Below are positions 34,226 to 42,853 of a stretch of DNA of 64,000 nucleotides, piece by piece. Both the position numbers and the translations under genes were made by a program. Position 1 is the stretch's first letter. Each line of letters starts with the position of its first letter. Source of the DNA: Aldehydirespirator sp965221185 (GTDB lineage: Bacteria > Actinomycetota > Acidimicrobiia > Acidimicrobiales > Aldehydirespiratoraceae); the NCBI GenBank assembly GCA_965221185.1, contig OZ244866.1:992001-1056000 (forward strand), given 5' to 3'. The notes below the pieces were generated by a model. It had not been told where the DNA came from. It saw only the letters and a program-made list of their open reading frames with translations, and did not search any database.

Positions 34226-34689
34226 TCCAACTCCTTTCGAAGCACAGCCATCGCTCGATGGGCCAGAGATCGGACCGTCGCCGGTCTCACGCCCAACGTC
34301 TCGGCGATCTCTGCATCGGGCATGTCGGCGAAGTAGCGCAACACCACAACGGTTCGCTGTCGGTCGCTCAGGCATGACAGCGCGCTGCGCAGTTCGATCA
34401 GCTGGTCAGGGATCCAGTAGTTGGGTTCCTTAGACACGGATGCCCGGTAGCGGTTCTCGACGGATCGGCGGCGCAGCACGGACGTGCACTTGTTGACGAC
34501 GGAGGTCCGCAGGTACGCGCCCGGCCGATCGATCTTGTCCCAGCGCTTGGTCACCACGACGAACGCCTCCTGCACCACTTCTTCGGCCACCGCCACCGAT
34601 CCGACCAGCAGGGTGGCCAAATGGACCATCGGCACGCGCTCGACTGCGAACAACCGGGCCACGTCCGCCTGGTGGTCAGGTTCCTTCAT
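34222..34689 (-). CDS. ECF RNA polymerase sigma factor (SigE-family)
   Basis: The protein has about 155 residues. Region 2 is seen in FAVERVPMVHLATLLVGSVA and EEVVQEAFVVVTKRWDKIDR; region 4 is the helix-turn-helix RQRTVVVLRYFADMPDAEIA, ETLGVRPATVRSLAHRAMAV. It would direct RNA polymerase to specific promoters in response to a signal. ATG 34689 (MKEPDHQ) is taken as the start; a longer frame to 34731 is open, and no clear ribosome binding site is seen for either. Its last codons overlap the LRR membrane protein gene by 4 bp, so the two are co-translated. Confidence 0.88.
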   Translation of the reverse strand: MKEPDHQADVARLFAVERVPMVHLATLLVGSVAVAEEVVQEAFVVVTKRWDKIDRPGAYLRTSVVNKCTSVLRRRSVENRYRASVSKEPNYWIPDQLIELRSALSCLSDRQRTVVVLRYFADMPDAEIAETLGVRPATVRSLAHRAMAVLRKELE

Positions 34690-34915
34690 GACCGATCGGC
34701 CTGGCACGGGTGGCATCCCATCTGCAAACACCGACGCCCGACAGCCGCGAATTGTTGCATGAAGACCCGAGAATCCGTTTCTGCAGCTATACCCGCCAAC
34801 TCCGCTGCTGCCCCGCGATCAGGTGCTGGCCACCGGGCACCCGTGCACTGCGCCTGTGCACTGTTCGTCTGCGGGTAGCCCACCGGCATGCCGCAGATTG
34901 TCCCGGCTTCGAGGG

Positions 34916-35869
34916 CTACAGGTCGGGCCAGCGGCGGGAGCGGGTCGACGGGGCGCGGCGGCGGCCGCCGAGGGCCCATTGGCGGCGCCAGAGCCCCGCG
35001 TCGGGGCCGGTGAGGGTGCCGCTGGCGCTGGCATGGGCTCGCTTGCGGGCCGAGTACCAGTCGGTGTTGGCCTCGTCGGCCAGCGCTGTCACCGCCGCCT
35101 CGATCCGGGCTGCGAACCGGGGCGCCTTCTCGCCGGCCGCGGGCTTGAGCGGGGTCCCGAAAGTCACCGTCGCCTCCGCCGGCTTCGGCATCGTGCGACC
35201 CTTGCGCAGGATGGCGCCGGTGCCGCCCACGTGTATCGGCACCACCGGCACTCCGCAGCGCAGCGACAGGTAGGCCGCCCCGCCCCGGAACGGCTGGCCC
35301 CAGCCGTCGGGGCTGCGCCCGCCCTCCGGGTAGATCAGCAGGCTCCATCCGTCGTCGATCAGCCCGGCGGCGAGGTCCGCGGAGCGGCGGCCCACCCGGG
35401 CCCGCTCGATGGGGATGGCCCCGCTCACCAGGGCGGCGACCGCGCCGGCGGCCCTGGTGCCGAAGAAGTAGTCGGCCGCCGCGCCCACCACGATCTTGTG
35501 GCGCCACGGCTCGGGTATCGACGTGAGCAGCAGGGGAGTGTCGATGTGGCTGTGGTGGTTGGCCGCGAAGATCAACGGGCCGTCCAGATCGGCCAGCCGG
35601 TCGGCGCCGCGGCGGCTGGGCGAGGCCAGCACCTGCACCATGGCCCGTATCGGGCCCTCGAGGATGGCGGCCCGGCACATCCGGGCCGGCCAGCGGCGAG
35701 CCCAGTCGGTGTCGTAGTCGGCACCGAGGCGATTTGGCCTCTCCGGTGGCTTCACCCCTCGCGGGACGTTGGGCGCCCGCAGCGGGAACGTGCGGGCCCG
35801 CAGGGCGCGGGCCGGCGACGGCAGACGGCGCCCCATCCGCACCAGGCCGAGGTCGTGCCCGATCCCCAT
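34916..35869 (-). CDS. PlsC-like lysophospholipid acyltransferase
   Basis: The protein has 317 residues. The acyltransferase motifs are NHHSHIDTPLLL (the H-x4-D motif), GAIPIERARVG, IYPEGGRSPDGWG (substrate-binding E-G-x-R/S) and VPVVPIHVGGTG. It should transfer an acyl chain to a lysophospholipid or a related alcohol at the membrane. It is the last gene of a minus-strand operon after the fatty acyl reductase-HAD fusion and the LarA-like gene (67 bp gap), which suggests a dedicated lipid pathway. Confidence 0.85.
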   Translation of the reverse strand: MGIGHDLGLVRMGRRLPSPARALRARTFPLRAPNVPRGVKPPERPNRLGADYDTDWARRWPARMCRAAILEGPIRAMVQVLASPSRRGADRLADLDGPLIFAANHHSHIDTPLLLTSIPEPWRHKIVVGAAADYFFGTRAAGAVAALVSGAIPIERARVGRRSADLAAGLIDDGWSLLIYPEGGRSPDGWGQPFRGGAAYLSLRCGVPVVPIHVGGTGAILRKGRTMPKPAEATVTFGTPLKPAAGEKAPRFAARIEAAVTALADEANTDWYSARKRAHASASGTLTGPDAGLWRRQWALGGRRRAPSTRSRRWPDL

Positions 35870-35936
35870 CAGCTCACGCCCTCCCGGTCACACCACGCCG
35901 GCCGTGGTGGTGTTCTCGTCCCGCGGCATGGCCCGG

Positions 35937-37550
35937 TCACTCCACGTCGGCCATGAGGATCGGCGGGTTGTGCAGGTGGGTGATCGTAGGCGACGGCCCC
36001 ACCACGTCGCTGGCCATCTCCAGGGCGTCCGACAGGGTCGAAGCGGGTTGGAAGCCCATCCTGCGAACCGCCCTCGGGTCGCCGCCCACCACGATCACCC
36101 GGCCCAGCCACTGCAGGGCATGCGCCCCCCAGTACCACATGTAGAAGGGATGCACACCGTGGTAGGCGTAGCTGGTGCGGTACAGGTGCACGTACCACTC
36201 GTCGGTGGCGAAATGCTCCTCGTACTTGGCCTCGAGTTCGGCCGGGTCGGTGGTGGAGGCCAGGAGCTGCTCGAAGAAGTCGATGTAGCTGGGATGGTGG
36301 ACGGGGTGGAACTCCCATCGGGTCGGGTGGCTCATGATGACCACGCCGCCCTCGCGCACCAAGGGCTTGCCCCGGTACAGGTTGAAGAAATACCCGAGGC
36401 CCAGGCACATCACCAGGATCGGATTCATGACCGAGTTCACGTTGTAGGGGCAGATGTAGGGCAGCCCCATGGTGAGCACGTCGGTCTGGCCCTTCACCGG
36501 CACCAGGTGCTGGGCCATGACATTGGCGGTGGTGCTCTCGTGGACCGCCTCCACCGCCCCGGCCTGTACCGAGGTCAACTCATAGGGCGCCAGCCAGCGG
36601 CCGAACACACCCCGGCGACCCGCCACCGGCATCGCCTTGAGCCCGGCCTGCATGGCCATGAACGAGGCCCGGTCTTTCGCCGTCCACTCCCACTCGCGCC
36701 TCTGCAGCACGGCCAGGGGTCCGTCCCGTCCGAAGGTGTTGTTGTTGACGGTGGTCTCGATCTGGAAGATCGGAGGCCCGTTGGACTTGATCACCTCTCC
36801 CTGGCGCCAGTTGGAGCGGTGCAGCTCCGAGCGGGGCTGGTCCATGAACGAGCGCGACTGCTGCATGGTGCGGACGTTGTGGTGGTGGCGCAGCGCCCGG
36901 TAGTCGGCCAGGCCCGTGGCCGTGGACTTCCAGCCCCCGTCCATGGCCACCAGGTTGATGTTCACGTACACCAGCAGGTCGCTCTCGGCGGCCCGCCGGT
37001 TCATGGTGACCAACTCGTCGTGGTCGGTGCGGCCCAGAACGACCATGCCGTCGGGGTCCTCGGCGTCGTGGTTGTACAGCGCCCCCTGGGGGGCGAAAGC
37101 GTCGAACACCCGCTCGCCCAGGGCGTGGCGCAGCTCGTCGTCGGTCATACGGCGGTGCAGGGCCAGCGCCGCGATCAGGTGCACGTCGTCCACCCCCGCG
37201 GCGGCCGCCATGTCGAGGACCTGCTCGACAACTCGCTCGCGGATGTCGGGCCGCCGCATCGGCGGCAGCGGCAGCGACACGTCGTCGAAGGCGATCGTCA
37301 GCTTCATCCCCGGCCGCAACAGCGCCGGCAGCGGGTCGGAGTCGAGCGGGTTCAGCAGGGCGTCGCGGATGGCCGCCTCCGGGTCGGCGAGGCCCGCGAC
37401 GGGCTCGGCCGGATAGATCACCCGGCTGCGACCCGCAGGCAGCCTCTCCAAGCGGAAGCCATCGCCGTGGTGGAACAGGACCGGCGGGGTGGACCGGTCG
37501 ACTTCCAGTACCAGCCCCGGGCGAGGCGTCTTGTGGTGCTCAGCGGCCAT
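35937..37550 (-). CDS. LarA-like (DUF2088) protein
   Basis: The protein has 537 residues. The N-terminal half follows nickel-dependent lactate racemase: FDDVSLPLPPMRRPDI (88-103, like LarA DDxTRPTP), ALALHRRMTDDEL with His132, YNHDAEDPDGMVVLG with His161, and DGGWKSTATGLADY with Lys208 in the GGxK position where LarA binds its pyridinium cofactor. The C-terminal half is longer than LarA and not recognised. The ATG at 37550 overlaps the stop of the upstream reductase gene by one base (TGATG). A racemase or epimerase of a hydroxy acid is a reasonable guess. The cofactor genes larB, larC and larE are not in the window. Confidence 0.7.
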   Translation of the reverse strand: MAAEHHKTPRPGLVLEVDRSTPPVLFHHGDGFRLERLPAGRSRVIYPAEPVAGLADPEAAIRDALLNPLDSDPLPALLRPGMKLTIAFDDVSLPLPPMRRPDIRERVVEQVLDMAAAAGVDDVHLIAALALHRRMTDDELRHALGERVFDAFAPQGALYNHDAEDPDGMVVLGRTDHDELVTMNRRAAESDLLVYVNINLVAMDGGWKSTATGLADYRALRHHHNVRTMQQSRSFMDQPRSELHRSNWRQGEVIKSNGPPIFQIETTVNNNTFGRDGPLAVLQRREWEWTAKDRASFMAMQAGLKAMPVAGRRGVFGRWLAPYELTSVQAGAVEAVHESTTANVMAQHLVPVKGQTDVLTMGLPYICPYNVNSVMNPILVMCLGLGYFFNLYRGKPLVREGGVVIMSHPTRWEFHPVHHPSYIDFFEQLLASTTDPAELEAKYEEHFATDEWYVHLYRTSYAYHGVHPFYMWYWGAHALQWLGRVIVVGGDPRAVRRMGFQPASTLSDALEMASDVVGPSPTITHLHNPPILMADVE

Positions 37551-39988
37551 CAGGCGGACCTTTGCAGAGCAGCGGACTTCCACAGGCTGGCGGATCCGGC
37601 TAGAGCAGCGGACTTCCGCAGGCTGGCGGATCCGGGTAGAGCAGCGGGACGGGCTCGGCCGCGGATGCGAGGCGCCATCGGCAGAAGCTTGGCCGGTGCG
37701 CCTGCGCTGGTGGACCAGTGCTCGATCAGCCAGCCCCGCCTCCGGGCCAGCGCGGCCAGCTTGGTCTCGGGGTTGACCGCCACCGGGAAGCCGACCCCCT
37801 CCAGCATGGGCAGGTCCGATGTGCTGTCGGCGTAGGCCACCGACTCCCGCAGGTCGAGGCCGTGGAGGTCGGTGAAGTCGGCCAGTGTCTGGTAGCGGGC
37901 TTCACCGGTCGGGGGGACGGCGGTGAGGCGGCCGTCGTAGACGCCGTCGGCGGAGCCCATCTCGGCCGCGACGATGTGGTCGAACAGGGGCCGCAGCGGC
38001 GCCACCACGAAGTCTAGGGCCCCGGTGATCAGCAGGGTCGTGTGTCCAGCCTGCCGGTGCTCGCGGACGCGCCGGATCCCCTGGGGGAACGACTTGGTGA
38101 TGATCAGGTCGCTGAGCATCTCCGCGCAGTCGGCGTCGATGCGGTCTACAGGAGCGCCGTCGAAGCGGCGGTAGAAGTAGCGCAGGAAGTCGCTGCGGTC
38201 GCGGCGGTCCAGCGCCAGCAGCCTTGGTGCCTCCGCCAATGTGCGGGCCGCGAAGCGCACCCGGTCGAGGTCGTGGAGGTCCCGGGTGGCGAGCCACGCG
38301 TAACTGGCAACGACATTCGACGCGATGAGCGTGTTCTCCAAGTCGAACACGGCTAGGTGTCGCTCCGGCGCCAGCACCTGGCGGCGCAGCCGGGCCGAGC
38401 GGGACTCAGTCCGGCCTGCCCCTGCCCCGGGCGCCATCTTCAGACGGGCCTGCTGCACCATCGACGGCAGGTGCACCTCCTGCACGTAGTGGGTCCAGTC
38501 CAGGATGCGAGGGTCGAAGCAGAATTCGGAGCGGTCGGCGTCGTCGAGCGAGTCCCACAGCGCCATGAGGCGGTCCAACTGATAGATGGCCTCGCACTCG
38601 GCGTAGGCGCCGTAGAGCTTGACGTAGTCGCTGGCCCGCTCGAGCTGAAGGCGGCGTTCTTCGAGCGTGGCGCTCATCACGGCGTGGCGTCCCCTCAGCG
38701 GCAGCGCAGACAGCACTCGGTCGGCGGTTTCTAGCGAGCGCTGGACCCGCTGGAGCTGCCGGGCCACCCTGCCGCGGCCGGGGAAAGACCAGCGCGGCAC
38801 GGGGATCGGCTGGTTGTGCTCGTCGTACACGGGGTGCTCGGTGAACCATCCGCTCACCAGGTCGAACAGCGTGCCGTACTTCAGCGGGTTGATGGAGCCG
38901 CTGGCGATCTGGATGACGTCGGGGCTGGGATCCACAGGGCCTCGGGCGGCCACGGCCAGGATCGTGGCCACCACCAGATCCACCGGGATCACGTCGACGA
39001 TGCCCTCGGGCACCCCGGGGAACTCTTTGAGCATTCCCCGGGCGTAGGCCGCGATCACCGGCTCGGCCATGCGGAATCCCCGGATCCATCCCGGATAGGG
39101 CTCGGCCAGGGCCGACTCGATGATCGAGGGCCTCACGATGGTCACCGCGATGTCGCCGCGGGTCTCGGCCAGGGCCCGCTCGCCGAGGGCCTTGGTGAAG
39201 GCGTAGGCGTCGGGGAAGCCGAGGCTGGCTGCCCGGGCCCGGCCGGCCACGGTCATCTGGTCGTTCACCCAGCGGCGGCGCAGGCTCTCCACCTTGTCGG
39301 ACAGCGCCGGTATGCCTGCCGCGCCCAGCTCCCGGCGGGACTGGGCCGACAGCGTGGCCAGGCGCTCGGGGCTGCGGCTGGCCTGCTCGGCGTCTCGGCG
39401 GGCCCGTCGGGCGCTGGCGACCTCCTCGCGCCAGCCGACGTCGGTGAAGAACGGCGACTCGTCCACCATCCGCTCGGGCGCGGCGCCCCGCCGGCTTCCG
39501 GCCACGTAGCAGGTGGACACCGCGATCAGGTGCGCTTCAGAGCCTTCCTCGTTCAGCACCTCGGCCACCCGGGTCGGTCCGAGCAGGTTGACCTCCACGG
39601 CGTCGTCGAGGGCCGAGTCGAAGTTCACGGTGGCCGCCGAGTGGATCACGATGTCGCAACTGGCCAGCAGGGTCCGGCCCTCGTCGTCGAGTCCGAGCCC
39701 GCCGGTGCTCACGTCCCCGGCGAGGGCTTTGACCCGCCGGGCTGTCATCTCGTTGTAGGTCTCGGCCGCGTCCGGCTGCTTCATCTCCTCCCGGAGTCGG
39801 TCGAAGGCGTCGTAGCGCAGCACGTCGCGCTGCACCCGCGCGGCCGCGCCCCGCCGACCCGGGCGCACCAACAGCACCAGCTCGCAGTCGGGCACGCAGC
39901 GCAGCAGACGCTCGGTGAGAGCGGTCCCCAGAAACCCGGTCGCGCCGGTGACGGCGATGCGCTTGCCGGCTAGAGACTCGGTGATCAC
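37550..39988 (-). CDS. Fatty acyl-CoA reductase-like / HAD phosphatase fusion
   Basis: The protein has 812 residues. The first 500 are an extended short-chain dehydrogenase of the fatty acyl-CoA reductase type: Rossmann motif TGATGFLG (14-21), catalytic YAFTK (262-266). From about 543 a HAD domain begins (HLAVFDLENTLIAS), with LLITGAL, ETKLAAL and AYADSTSDLPML as motifs II-IV. In motif I the second Asp is Glu (DLENT). It probably reduces acyl-CoA to an alcohol or aldehyde and acts on a phosphoester. The last 35 residues are encoded by a 36-bp tandem repeat. It is the first gene of a three-gene operon. Confidence 0.82.
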   Translation of the reverse strand: MITESLAGKRIAVTGATGFLGTALTERLLRCVPDCELVLLVRPGRRGAAARVQRDVLRYDAFDRLREEMKQPDAAETYNEMTARRVKALAGDVSTGGLGLDDEGRTLLASCDIVIHSAATVNFDSALDDAVEVNLLGPTRVAEVLNEEGSEAHLIAVSTCYVAGSRRGAAPERMVDESPFFTDVGWREEVASARRARRDAEQASRSPERLATLSAQSRRELGAAGIPALSDKVESLRRRWVNDQMTVAGRARAASLGFPDAYAFTKALGERALAETRGDIAVTIVRPSIIESALAEPYPGWIRGFRMAEPVIAAYARGMLKEFPGVPEGIVDVIPVDLVVATILAVAARGPVDPSPDVIQIASGSINPLKYGTLFDLVSGWFTEHPVYDEHNQPIPVPRWSFPGRGRVARQLQRVQRSLETADRVLSALPLRGRHAVMSATLEERRLQLERASDYVKLYGAYAECEAIYQLDRLMALWDSLDDADRSEFCFDPRILDWTHYVQEVHLPSMVQQARLKMAPGAGAGRTESRSARLRRQVLAPERHLAVFDLENTLIASNVVASYAWLATRDLHDLDRVRFAARTLAEAPRLLALDRRDRSDFLRYFYRRFDGAPVDRIDADCAEMLSDLIITKSFPQGIRRVREHRQAGHTTLLITGALDFVVAPLRPLFDHIVAAEMGSADGVYDGRLTAVPPTGEARYQTLADFTDLHGLDLRESVAYADSTSDLPMLEGVGFPVAVNPETKLAALARRRGWLIEHWSTSAGAPAKLLPMAPRIRGRARPAALPGSASLRKSAALAGSASLWKSAALQRSA
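37564..37645 (-). repeat. 36-bp tandem repeat at reductase 3' end
   Basis: A 36-bp unit containing GCAGCGGACTTCC and GGCTGGCGGATCCGG is present twice and begins a third time. It is in frame and encodes the repeated tail S-A-S-L-x-K-S-A-A-L of the fusion protein. Confidence 0.8.
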
Positions 39989-40087
39989 GCCGTTAGTTCT
40001 AGTGGCCGCGGGCGCCGGAGACTCCCGACGGCACTCGATCCGGCGCCGCCGGGGTGCCCCGCACCGGTCGGCGCGCCCGCCCGAATC

Positions 40088-41242
40088 TCACGACGCCGGG
40101 GTCGTCGGGTGGGTCAAAGTGTGGCGCTGGAGCCGGGCGTGACGCTCCACGGCCAAGTCTACCAGCCGGTCGATGAGCTGCGGGCAGCCGAGGCCGCTCT
40201 GCGCCCAGAGCTTGGGGTACATCGATATGGGCGTGAAGCCCGGCATGGTGTTGAGTTCGCTCACCAGCCAGCCCCGGTCGCCGCGGCCGTCGCGGCCGTC
40301 CTCGTACAGGAAGTCGACCCTGGCCAGCCCCTCCACCCGCAGCGCCCGGTAGGCGTCGATGGCGATGCGCTGGCACGTGGCGACCTCGTCGCCGTCGAGG
40401 GGGGCCGGAATGAGCAGTTCAGCACCGTCGTCGTACTTGTCGGCGTAATCGTAGAAGTCCGCGCCCGGGACGATCTCGCCGGGCAGGCTCGCCTCAGGGT
40501 GGTCGTTGCCCAAGACGGCGACTTCGATCTCCCGGGCCCGGGCCTCCTCCTCCACGATGATGCTGCGGTCATAGCGCGAGGCGAGGCGCAGACCCTCGGC
40601 CACCTGCGGGCGGGTGGAACCCCTGGAGACTCCGACCGAGGATCCCATGCTGGCGGGCTTGACGAACACGGGCAGGCCCAAGTCCTCGATGATGGCGTCA
40701 AGGACCGGTGCCAGATCGGTGTCGCTGGCGTGAGGGTCGTCGACGGTTACCGCGCGCCAGCGGGTGTGGGCGATCCCGGCCTGGGCCAGCATGGTGTTGG
40801 CCGCGGTCTTGTCCATGCACAGCGCCGAGGCCAGCACCCCAGCTCCGGCGTAGGGGACCCCGGCCAGCTCCAGCAGGCCCTGCACCGTTCCGTCCTCGCC
40901 CATAGGGCCGTGAAGGATGGGCAGCACAACCGTGGGACCGCCAGGGTTGGAGCCGCGGCTTGCGCTACGAGGCTCTGAGTCGGTGGTCAGCGCGGGCAGG
41001 GGCTGCACCTCGGGGCCGACGGCGCTGAGCCGCTCGGGCAGCGCGTCCGGGCCGGCGCTCAGGGCCTCGATCGCCTCCGCGGCCTTCACCCAGCGGCCGT
41101 CCCGGGTGATGCCGACCGCCTCGACGACGTACTTTTGCGGGTCGGCGGCAGCCACGACGTGGCGGGCCGACACGCACGACACGTCGTGTTCGGCGGAGCG
41201 CCCCCCGAACAGCACCACCAGCCTGATCCTGTGGTCCTCCAC
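40088..41242 (-). CDS. ddl: D-alanine--D-alanine ligase
   Basis: The protein has about 384 residues with an ATP-grasp fold. RLVVLFGGRSAEHDVSCVSA opens the N-domain; LPILHGPMGEDGTVQGLLEL, VFVKPASMGSSVGVSRGST, RIEGLARVDFLYEDG-like (RALRVEGLARVDFLYEDGRD) and VSELNTMPGFTPISMYPKLW follow. It joins two D-alanines for the peptidoglycan stem. GTG 41242 is the likely start because the typical N-terminus follows within a few residues. murF is encoded divergently 146 bp away, so both cell-wall genes may share a control region. Confidence 0.92.
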   Translation of the reverse strand: MEDHRIRLVVLFGGRSAEHDVSCVSARHVVAAADPQKYVVEAVGITRDGRWVKAAEAIEALSAGPDALPERLSAVGPEVQPLPALTTDSEPRSASRGSNPGGPTVVLPILHGPMGEDGTVQGLLELAGVPYAGAGVLASALCMDKTAANTMLAQAGIAHTRWRAVTVDDPHASDTDLAPVLDAIIEDLGLPVFVKPASMGSSVGVSRGSTRPQVAEGLRLASRYDRSIIVEEEARAREIEVAVLGNDHPEASLPGEIVPGADFYDYADKYDDGAELLIPAPLDGDEVATCQRIAIDAYRALRVEGLARVDFLYEDGRDGRGDRGWLVSELNTMPGFTPISMYPKLWAQSGLGCPQLIDRLVDLAVERHARLQRHTLTHPTTPAS

Positions 41243-41388
41243 GGCGGCGACGCTAGCGCCGGGCGGGTGTCGCCCCCGCGCGGGCGGTACCCGGACGGCG
41301 AGCGGGAGCCGGACAGGGCGTTGAGAAGGGCGATGGACTGACCGCTCAGGTGGCGACGCCATCGCCGGGCGCGTGTCACACTCGCGCT

Positions 41389-42744
41389 GTGCGCTGGACG
41401 CTGGCCGAGATCGCCGAGGCCACCGGGGGCCGCCTGCACGGTGACGGCGCCACTGCGGTCGACGGCGTGACCCAGGACAGCCGCGACGTGCGGCCGGGCA
41501 TGCTGTTCGTGCCGCTGGTGGCCGAGCGCGACGGCCACAGCTTCATTGCCGGCGCGGTCGCGGCTGGAGCGTCCGCCTATCTCACCGCCCGAGGTCCGGT
41601 CGCGGCCGGCGCCGCGGCCGTGGAAGTGGGCGACACCCTCGAGGCCCTCGCCGCGCTCGCACATCAGGCCCGCCGCCGCCTCGGGGCGGTGCCGGTGGTG
41701 GGTGTGACCGGATCGGCCGGCAAGACCACCACCAAGGACCTGCTGGCTGCGGTGCTGGCTAGAGACCGGACGGTGTGGGCCAGCACCCGGTCGTTCAACA
41801 ACGAGATCGGAGTGCCGATCACGCTGCTGTCCGCTCCGACGGGCACCGAGGCGCTGGTGGTCGAGATGGGCTCGCGGGGATCGGGGCACATCTCCCGGCT
41901 CTGCGCCGTGGCCCGGCCGACCATGGGCGTGGTCACAACTGTGGGCCTCTCCCACACCAGCGAGCTCGATTCTCTGGCCGCGGTGGTGGCGGCCAAGCGG
42001 GAGCTGGTCGAGGCGCTTCCCGGTGCCGACGGCGGCGGCGTGGCCTTCCTCAACGCGGGGGTTCCCGAAGTCGCGGCCATGGCTTCGAGCACCGACGCCC
42101 GGGTGGTCACCTTCGGGCTCGGCGGCGAGGTGGCGGCCGCGGAGCTGACGCTCGGCGACGACCTGATCCCGCGCTTCGTCCTGCGCAGCCCCGCGGGCGA
42201 ATGTGCCGTGACGCTGGGGGCCAGGGGACTGCACTCGGTCGACAACGCGCTGGCCGCGGCCGCGGCCGCCCTGGAGCTCGGGGCCTCGCTGGAGGACGTG
42301 GCCGCCGGATTGGCCGAGCCGGCGCTGTCGCCGCTGCGCATGGAAGTCGTTCGTGCCGCTGGCGGCGCGCTCCTGCTGAACGACTGCTACAACGCCAACC
42401 CGCTGTCGATGCGGGCGGCCCTGCACTCCCTGGCCGCGCTGCCGGCGGCCCGCAGGATCGCCGTGGTGGGCATCATGGCCGAGCTGGGGGAGTTCGAGGC
42501 CACCGAACACGCCGCCATCGGCTCGCTGGCCGCGGAGCTCGCGGTGCGAGTGGTCGCGGTCGACGCTCCCGGGTACTCCCGGGGCGACGCCGACGTCACT
42601 GATGTCGAGGGCGTCGACGGCGCCCTCGCCGCGCTGCGCGACCTCGGCGGTCTGGGCGCCGAGGACGCCGTGCTGGTCAAGGGATCGCGAGTTGCCGGCC
42701 TCGAGCGGTTGGTGGAGCGGCTCGTCGCCGGCGCCGATGCCTGA
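41389..42744 (+). CDS. murF: UDP-MurNAc-tripeptide--D-Ala-D-Ala ligase
   Basis: The protein has 451 residues with the three Mur-ligase domains. The N-domain is VRWTLAEIAEATGGRLHGDG; the ATP loop is GVTGSAGKTTTKD at about 105-117; SFNNEIGVPITLL and ALVVEMGSRGSGHISRLCAV are MurF-specific, and LLNDCYNANPLSMRAALHSL marks the C-terminal part. It adds D-Ala-D-Ala to the peptidoglycan precursor, using the product of the divergent ddl gene. The start is GTG 41389. Confidence 0.93.
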   Translation: MRWTLAEIAEATGGRLHGDGATAVDGVTQDSRDVRPGMLFVPLVAERDGHSFIAGAVAAGASAYLTARGPVAAGAAAVEVGDTLEALAALAHQARRRLGAVPVVGVTGSAGKTTTKDLLAAVLARDRTVWASTRSFNNEIGVPITLLSAPTGTEALVVEMGSRGSGHISRLCAVARPTMGVVTTVGLSHTSELDSLAAVVAAKRELVEALPGADGGGVAFLNAGVPEVAAMASSTDARVVTFGLGGEVAAAELTLGDDLIPRFVLRSPAGECAVTLGARGLHSVDNALAAAAAALELGASLEDVAAGLAEPALSPLRMEVVRAAGGALLLNDCYNANPLSMRAALHSLAALPAARRIAVVGIMAELGEFEATEHAAIGSLAAELAVRVVAVDAPGYSRGDADVTDVEGVDGALAALRDLGGLGAEDAVLVKGSRVAGLERLVERLVAGADA

Positions 42745-42853
42745 TTGAATCATCGGCGCCGCCATCGCGCGTGCCGCCAGCCGTTCCGGCGCATGGCCCA
42801 TCCGCGGGCTTCCCATCAACGGACTCCTTCCCCTCCACGAAAGGTTTGAGGCA

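Noticed and set aside
35769..37835. Plus-strand frame of 688 codons
   Set aside because: It runs antisense through three certain genes of the lipid operon and shows no domain.
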